Translations under genes and position numbers: made by a program
Part shown: positions 58,018 through 64,000 of the stretch, one piece after another
How the letters are laid out: every line of letters begins with the position of its first letter
How positions within the stretch are numbered: the first letter of the stretch is position 1
The notes under the pieces: model-generated
What the model was told of the DNA's origin: nothing
What the model saw: only the letters and a program-made list of their open reading frames with translations
The model's database searches: none
Assembly (NCBI GenBank): GCA_033002965.1
Contig: JAURVB010000163.1
Coordinates: forward strand, 59,857 to 123,856
DNA from: Piper betle
Lineage: Eukaryota; Streptophyta; Magnoliopsida; Piperales; Piperaceae
Length of the DNA: 64,000 nucleotides
Direction: 5' to 3'

Positions 58018-60016
58018 TTTTACACTATGCCATCTTGGCTCTTATTTTTGGTTTTTATTGGAGTTGATTCCAATTAGGTCTAGGATCATGTTTCTGGCAA
58101 GTCAAGATTGGTTGCCGTGTGTTTGGAATCCTTTTGAACGATTCTAGACCACCCTACTAGACCTGCAACATAGTTTCCAAGGTTTCCTTGGCCACCTTAG
58201 TATACGAAAGCTAAATGCACAAGATCTGGTACAAGTGCAAAGGTGCAAAGGCACCCCACCAGCACCCTTTTTTTGCCAAAATTTGAATTAGGCTTTTGCG
58301 GCCAGTGCAAAGGCCCCAGTATAGCGCCATTGCCCTGCGCCCATACCCTGGTCAACACAGCCATGTTTGTAATGTCAATAGACCATGTTGTTCATGGTCT
58401 GGGTCACATAGCTTAGAACCATTGCATTGACAGGTTTTCCTTTTCTATAAATCCCACCTTTCTCCACTTTTCACCCCATTTCTTTGGTTTTCTCTGACCC
58501 TCCCATGCCTCCCAACCTTCTCTTCATCCTTTCTTGTCTTCTCCTTGCCCATCTTAGCCTCTCCAATCTTACATAAGGGCCTAAAGTTGTAAGTTGTGGG
58601 ATGGGATGCCCCTAGTGCGTAGGAGATAAGCCTCTTTCCCTTTGGTGTGTTGTGTTCGTGTTTTGCTTTTGTTTGCATGGTAATGTGCTAGGTAATTATT
58701 TTTATGGGATTTTTAAAGTATATGTGTATGTTTGGAGAATTTTATCACTATATACATATATTTTATCATTCTTCAATAAATAGTTATGAATTTTTGAGCA
58801 CACTATAGTTGCTTGTTTGCACTATCTTGGTAGATCTACTATAACCTATCTCTGCATTATAATTTGGCATGCTATCAGTTGCATCTTGTTTATAAGAGGT
58901 AGATATACAATGTTTATAAAGAATGTTTTACTTGATTCAACCTCCATCAACACATAGGAGAGACAATATTGGCAAAATGTGGGGTTACTTCTTTCACTAA
59001 TGTACAACCACTTTTCCCAATTTTCTCACCTGATTTACATATCCTTTTCATGCCATCTTTTTCATATTTATTTTTGTAGGTGTTGGCTATGTATCACTAA
59101 AATACCAAGGTAAAATGACCTTAGTAAGTGACCGAACAAAACCCTTCCAGTTGCAAAATTCTTTGAGCCTAGTGTGAGTGATGAAATTTTATGTCCTTAG
59201 GTCGTAACCTAGTAGCATCTCTGAGAGATTTGAGGGCCTTTTGTAGGGCAGATAATTTGGTATAACTTCCAAAAATCACTTAGGCCCTGCCAACTCCAAA
59301 AATGCCTTAGCCAATGCCAACCCCGCTCAGTCCAAATATCCAGAGCTTTGGACAGTATCTTTCATTGCACTAAAGCCCATGATGTTGGCTAACCCTACCC
59401 TTTTACCTAGACCGATTTGGAGTGTTCAAACTCATGAACTAGACTTAGGAAAATTGGTGTGTGACTAGGAATAATATTCTGATCACCTTATCCCAACTTT
59501 CGTGAGCCTTGTTTACTATATTGGCCCATGGTTCAATATTTTGTAATTTTTATACCAAACCCTTAGTGGTTCAGTGCCCACTAGTTTTAATTCTAGCCCA
59601 TTTGGACACCGTTTGGGCCATTCAAAATCATCTGGCTAGGTCAACGATGAACCGTAAGCATGAGACTTTTCATTAACTGTACTTACAATATGAAACCCTA
59701 ATTATGGTTACCTAGTGATGTTTAACATTTCACTAAGCAAGATAATCTTTAGCACGTGCATCTAGGGAGGTGTTGCCTTGCTTTGTGTGTCGATGCAATC
59801 TAGTTGTGGGATACATAGAGTAAGTGCCACCTAGTTAGGATGAAGAGCTTGGCTCACCTAGGCTTGTAGGAATCTTTGTTTCATCTCGTCTTGGCTCCAT
59901 GAATGACGATTTGGGTTTCAACAAGTTTTATTAGACGTAGGATGGCATCGACGTGATTTATCAATTCCCTCCAATGTTGGGCCATTTAGCAAATTTTTTT
60001 GCAGTTTCATAAAACT
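58018..60016 (+). mobile_element. Family-F LTR, both ends truncated
   Basis: 58018-59150 follows the 5' LTR at 32240-33310: CTTTTGCGGCCA/TTTTGCGGTCGG, CCATGTTGTxCATGG, the TATA box at 58442, GGTGTGTTGTxxTCGTGTTTTGC, CACTxTCTTGGTAGATCTAC and ACCTxAxxAAxG...AAAACCC. Unlike the 32107 copy, it continues with a family-A-like distal part: AGAGCTTGGCTCACCTA (59844-59860), GATGGCATCGACGTGATTTA (59941-59960) and GTTGGGCCATTTAGC (59976-59990). It stops at about 60016 before the TATA-like part of that block. Confidence 0.7.
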
Positions 60017-60230
60017 TCAACAAGCGTGAATAAGACATTAGCCACCAATGTTAGTGACCGGCCTTAATGGTTACAAAAGTCGGTCGCTTTGTCGGTCGCT
60101 TTGTCTGTCACTAAGTGGTCACTACTATCAGCAAAGAATTTGATGACCGAGTTTGCAGTCTCAAAGCGGTTACAAATTTGGCTCATTGTAATCCGGACTC
60201 TGGTCGGTTAGAAATTGCAACTGGATTATC
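60017..60230. mobile_element. Possible CACTA-type transposon terminal fragment
   Basis: The words TTAGTGACCGG, GTCGGTCGCTTTGTCGGTCG, CACTAAGTGGTCACTA and GACCGAG are reminiscent of the subterminal GGTCGCTAA/TTAGCGACC repeats of plant CACTA elements. No complete end, target duplication or transposase is visible. Confidence 0.35.
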
Positions 60231-60535
60231 CAGTCAAATATTGGCCATCATGGATGACCTTTTGCCACAAGTGGAATTTAGGCTAATTTAAGTAGAGCTA
60301 AATTATGAGTTCAAGAGGGTTGGCAAAAAAATTAGTTGGGAATGTGACTTATGTTTTTATAATGAATTGAATTATACTTTTGATTTGCATGATTGTTAAA
60401 GTTTATGATAGAGTATGATAAATTAATTCCAATGAGGACACAATTTTAAAGATAATTACAGAAACAAGTTTATATTAACAAAGAGTGAAGTCTAGTGTTT
60501 TACTAGGGACTAGCAAAAGTTCAAGTTTGAGGGCC
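60231..60535 (+). other. Unassigned, probably 3' interior of an Athila/Tat-like element
   Basis: It is AT-rich with no open frame of note. Its right edge is purine-rich, AAGTTTGAGGGCC (60523-60535), immediately before a TGATAG start. That is the usual Athila/Tat polypurine-LTR layout. Confidence 0.35.
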
Positions 60536-61148
60536 TGATAGGTCTATTAAAGAGTTATTATTTTGAATTAATTAGAATATGTTTTAGTAGTGTTGACTAG
60601 GTTTTTTTATCAGTTTTAGTATATATTAGGAATTTTTAATAGAATAAATAAAATCATAAAATTGTTGTAATGATTAGTTTAATTGTGTTTCTTGGATCTT
60701 ATTTGCAATTAAATGCTTGACCCGAAAGGCTATTGGGATTTGTTGAAGAATTGAGCTTATCTAATTAGAGTTGTGGTTCCAAATGGGAAGTTTTTAGGAA
60801 GAAAGATGGAGAGCCTATAATATAACAAAAAGTTAGAAAGTGACTTATGCACTTGGGAGTGATGTTGAGCATAATTGGATGAAATAAATAAACATTAGGG
60901 CTTTTGCCCCGGATTAAAGCAAAATTATGTAAGCGCCTTGCAATGCAACAAAGGATTGATGCAACTGATCTCGGACGCTCTATAAATAGAGATATGATGC
61001 CAAAAAGAGAGAGAGAGAGTGAGAAAGTTCCTAGTTGAGGAGACGAGTAAGTTTTGATTGCTCTTTGGGTTTTGAAGAGCATGGCTGTTATTTGAGATAG
61101 ACATAAACAAAAGAAGTGAAGCTAGTTTGCAATATTTGTAATCCTTTT
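60536..61148 (+). mobile_element. Athila/Tat-like LTR, 3' end truncated
   Basis: It begins TGATAGGTC after a polypurine-like stretch, and carries a strong TATA box CTCTATAAATAGAG (60978-60991) followed by GA-rich repeats and a leader. It is cut at 61148 by the family-F LTR. The small minus-strand frames across it (60765-61161) have no recognised domain. Confidence 0.45.
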
Positions 61149-64000
61149 TGTAACACCCCAATTTGGCCCAAAGAATGGACCGATCTTGATGTTATAATTT
61201 CGAAATCTATTCGTTGGGCGACAAGCATACAAACTTTACGAAAGTTGATCTCAACCCTGAAGGAGGCTTAAGATGGTGATCCTAACACTTGGTCTCCACA
61301 TGGACCCTTCTAAACGGTATGAACAGTAAGCTCATCTAGTCCATATTCTTTTATCACATACATAGCTGCATCCAAGTAGGTTTTGCATGCCTCAATTGCA
61401 CCTCAACATGTTCCAGGACTTGGAGGTTGACGCACCTTGCAGATGATTGTTAGAATGCCTCATAATTAACACCCTACACGACGATAATAATAATAATATT
61501 AATAATAAACGCAATAAACGCAAACCACCCGTAACATAATAAGTACATCCACATAGGCTTTAGGGCACCCACCCATCAATAAACACAGACCACACATAAC
61601 TCATAGTTCAAAAACTATATGTCTAAGAAACCTGAAATACATAAATCATACAACCTAATAAACAACTCCAATACAATACTCAACACAGTACATAGACGTG
61701 GTACCATCCCCAGACATGACCCCTCTCAATCTGTACACCATTGCTAGTCTCATATATGAATACACACTTACATACATATAGGAAAGCCATCAGCAATTAA
61801 ACAAGTTTGATTATCGATCCGAAAATAACTACTGATAAACAATACTAACAAATGAGTATCTTAATACTCATGAGAATTCATAAAACTTCTAGAATACCAT
61901 AGAAGGTAGTAAGCTTAGGCCAACAAGGCCAATTATCATTAAAATGTCAGACCAGGTCAATGGTTTCATATTTACATATGTACTTCAACTTATGCCCTTA
62001 CATCCTTCATATATTGCCCGTCACAGTACTCAGGTAGCTCAGAACAATGATAGTGCCACAATTTCAAAAATGTGCTGCTTACATTGCACTACTTTATGGT
62101 GTACAAGAGTACTAGTGTAATTCATACATACTCGTACTGCTCACTCTCATATTTATGAAAAGCTTAGAACTCGTATAATTATATAATAGGCTAGGTAGGG
62201 GCTTATATCATAGGTTTTTTGGATCTTCCTGTTTGAAAACCATCAGGGGATCTCCTCATTGAAGTTTCATTAAATTGAAGGAAAAACTTAGCTAAATGGA
62301 CCGACATCGAAGGTATTTGATAGAACACTGCCAATACCATCCCATGTCTAAAACTTGGAGAAAAATTCACTCATGGAGCCAATCAGAGATGAAGTAGAAG
62401 AGTCCTATGGACCTAGGCGAGTCGAGCTCCTTGTCCTCACTCTACAAATCCTAGCAAGAAGATGAATCCCAAATCACAATCAGATTGCATTGGAAGCAAA
62501 ACAAGGCAATGCCACCACACATGCATTACTAAAAAGCTTACTTAACTTAATAATCCTGCTTAGTTAAGTGTTAAACCTCATTAGGTGAACTTAATTGGGG
62601 TTTAGTGTTGCAGTACACTTAGTGAAAAGTCTCATACTTAGGGTTTCGTCTAATAGACGTGACAAAATATTTTTTCGAATTGTCCTAATAGTGTCCAAAT
62701 GGACAGCAATTTGGACCACTGGACCTTGACACTCTGAGGGTTTGGTATAAAAATTACCAAGTGGTGGCTCATGGGCCAACATGGTAAACAAGGCCAAGTA
62801 AAGTCGTACTAAGGTGTTGGGAACATTATTCTTGGGTTGCACACTAATGGAGTTGGGCAAAAGGGTAGGGTTAGTCAACCAGTGGCTTTCACACTGTAAA
62901 AGATCAAGTCCAAAGCCCATGTAATTAGGCTTGAGTGGGCTTGGAAAGTGTAGGGATTGGCCAAGGGATTTTTGTAGCTAGATGGACCAAAGTGGTATGA
63001 GAAATTCCTATCGAATTATCTACCCAACCAGTGGCTTTGAAGTTTTATAGAGATGGTATAACATAACCTAAAGTCTGGGTGAAATTTCATAAAACTTTAC
63101 CATTCACACTAGGCTCAATGAATTTTACAACCGGAGCTAGGAATTAGGGTTCCACCTTTCATTCCTATGCACACCCAAAACCTGAACTATATAACCAGCT
63201 AAATGAATTTTACATAAGCCCACATTTTTCGTGCTGACCAAATATGATTACAGAGTCCTCATATATTTTTTACAGATTTTATTAAAATCTTTTTGGGGTT
63301 CCACAAGGAGCACAAACTCAGATATAGTCAAGCATACAAGAAACACAGCATAAATATATAGGGGTCATGGGTTTTGTTCAGGCCTTTACTGAGGTCATTT
63401 TAGCTTAATGTTTTGGTAAAAAATAGGCTAGTCCAAGCTGTAAAGCTGCCACCTTTCTCTGATTTTGATGGCCATACATGCTGATACAAGTCGAAACAAG
63501 AGGAGCTTGCCTCATCAATTATGTAGATCTACCACTTGTGAACAAGATACAAGTAACATCATGCACAAATACAACATAGATCAAGTGTTATAGTAGATCT
63601 ACCAAGACAGTGCATGTAGGCGACCATGTCATCTTAAAAAATACATAACTATTTTATGTAGCATGCTAAAATCATGAAACTAGACCTAAATGCTCTTAAC
63701 ACACTTAGATACATGTGTAGAGCAAGACACCATGCAACAACAAGCAAACAGATAACACACATCACACCAAGGGGGAAGAAGCTTACATCCAACGCACCAA
63801 AGTGAGGTCATTTGGGGCATAAGACTCCAAAACCTACAACCCTAGACCCTATGCTAGGCTTGGAGAGGCATACAAGGTTAAGGAGAAGCCAAGGAAGGAA
63901 TATGGGGTGGCTAGGAGGCAAGGGGGAGCCGGAGAGACCAAGGCAAGGGGAGAAAAGTGGAGAATGGTGGGGCTTTTATAAAAAGGGCAAAATCTGGCCT
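61149..64000 (-). mobile_element. Family-F LTR running off the window
   Basis: The LTR end in minus sense, GGGCCAAATTGGGGTGTTACA, is at 61149 (compare 34240). No primer site adjoins it, so it is a solo LTR or a 3' LTR. Going rightward: a tail shared with 32107-34240, a family-A-like part resembling 7050-7560 (CCCGTCACAGTACTC, GTACAAGAGTACTAGTG), the promoter block (listed separately), a stretch matching 59150-59700, and the family-F TATA box at 63972-63984 near the window edge. Open frames (for example minus 62591-62920) carry no domain. Confidence 0.7.
62181..62431 (-). promoter_or_regulatory. LTR promoter block in a family-F LTR
   Basis: In minus sense: GGAGCTCGACTCGCCTAGG (62430-62412), GTCGGTCCATTTAGCTAAG (62307-62289), GAGGAGATCCCCTGATGG (62261-62244) and CCTATTATATAATTATACG (62192-62174). 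The order matches families A and B. The same LTR also carries the family-F TATA box about 1.8 kb upstream in transcription sense, so it may have two promoters. Confidence 0.55.

Noticed and set aside
60017..60230. Complete CACTA transposon
   Set aside because: Only subterminal-like words are present; no CACTA end, target duplication or transposase is visible, so only a possible fragment is listed.

Overview
The window is repeat-saturated nuclear DNA of a flowering plant. I found no intact host gene, tRNA, rRNA or other cellular RNA gene. The evidence for a plant is the repeats themselves: Athila-type and chromovirus (Tekay/Del-type) Ty3/gypsy LTR retrotransposons, a plant-type TRIM (terminal-repeat retrotransposon in miniature), and primer-binding sites complementary to initiator-Met and Asp tRNAs. 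The genus cannot be told from the sequence. Layers of nested, truncated elements plus an 18-kb tandem array suggest pericentromeric or other gene-poor heterochromatin.

Layout. 1-2810: eroded LTR-like pieces. 2811-9554: a minus-strand element with ~3-kb LTRs and a ~3-kb non-coding interior (LARD-like, family A), inserted into an old plus-strand Athila copy. That old copy (gag/protease/RT at 9555-11978, RNase H at 19112-19400) is split by a second, minus-strand Athila-like element (11979-19111, two 1.2-kb LTRs). The second element in turn carries a complete 465-bp TRIM at 17303-17767. 19401-25055: more family-A type LTR DNA, interrupted by a 2,973-bp solo LTR (19881-22853) with perfect 5-bp target duplications. 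25056-32098: minus-strand chromovirus remains (LTR pieces, a gag with a damaged zinc knuckle, a decayed protease-RT-RNase H-integrase region) and a TRIM solo LTR (27438-27574). 32107-37735: a plus-strand LARD-like element of family F. 37736-39777: LTR-like DNA on the minus strand.

39783-57774 is the highlight: 18 kb of tandem repeats made entirely of the same TRIM. There are 53 LTR copies alternating with 43 internal regions (~383-bp units), plus nine ~163-bp units that have lost their interior. The whole array begins and ends with complete LTR termini and is flanked by one 5-bp direct repeat, ACCAT. The simplest reading is that a single TRIM insertion expanded in place into a satellite.

57780-64000: flank, two more family-F LTRs in opposite orientations (58018-60016 plus; 61149 to window end, minus), a fragment resembling a CACTA terminus and an Athila/Tat-like LTR.

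Nothing here works as a cellular gene set. The relationships are those of retroelements: the TRIM keeps the initiator-Met primer site and a polypurine tract embedded in a relic of chromovirus pol, so it was probably copied by enzymes of elements like those in this window. Several LTR families share one promoter-proximal block (GAGCTCACCG, GGGCCATTTAGC, GATGAGATCCCTT, TATTATATAA in that order). All alignments were made by eye, so boundaries of degraded pieces may be off by tens of bases; boundaries supported by TG/CA ends and target duplications are exact.
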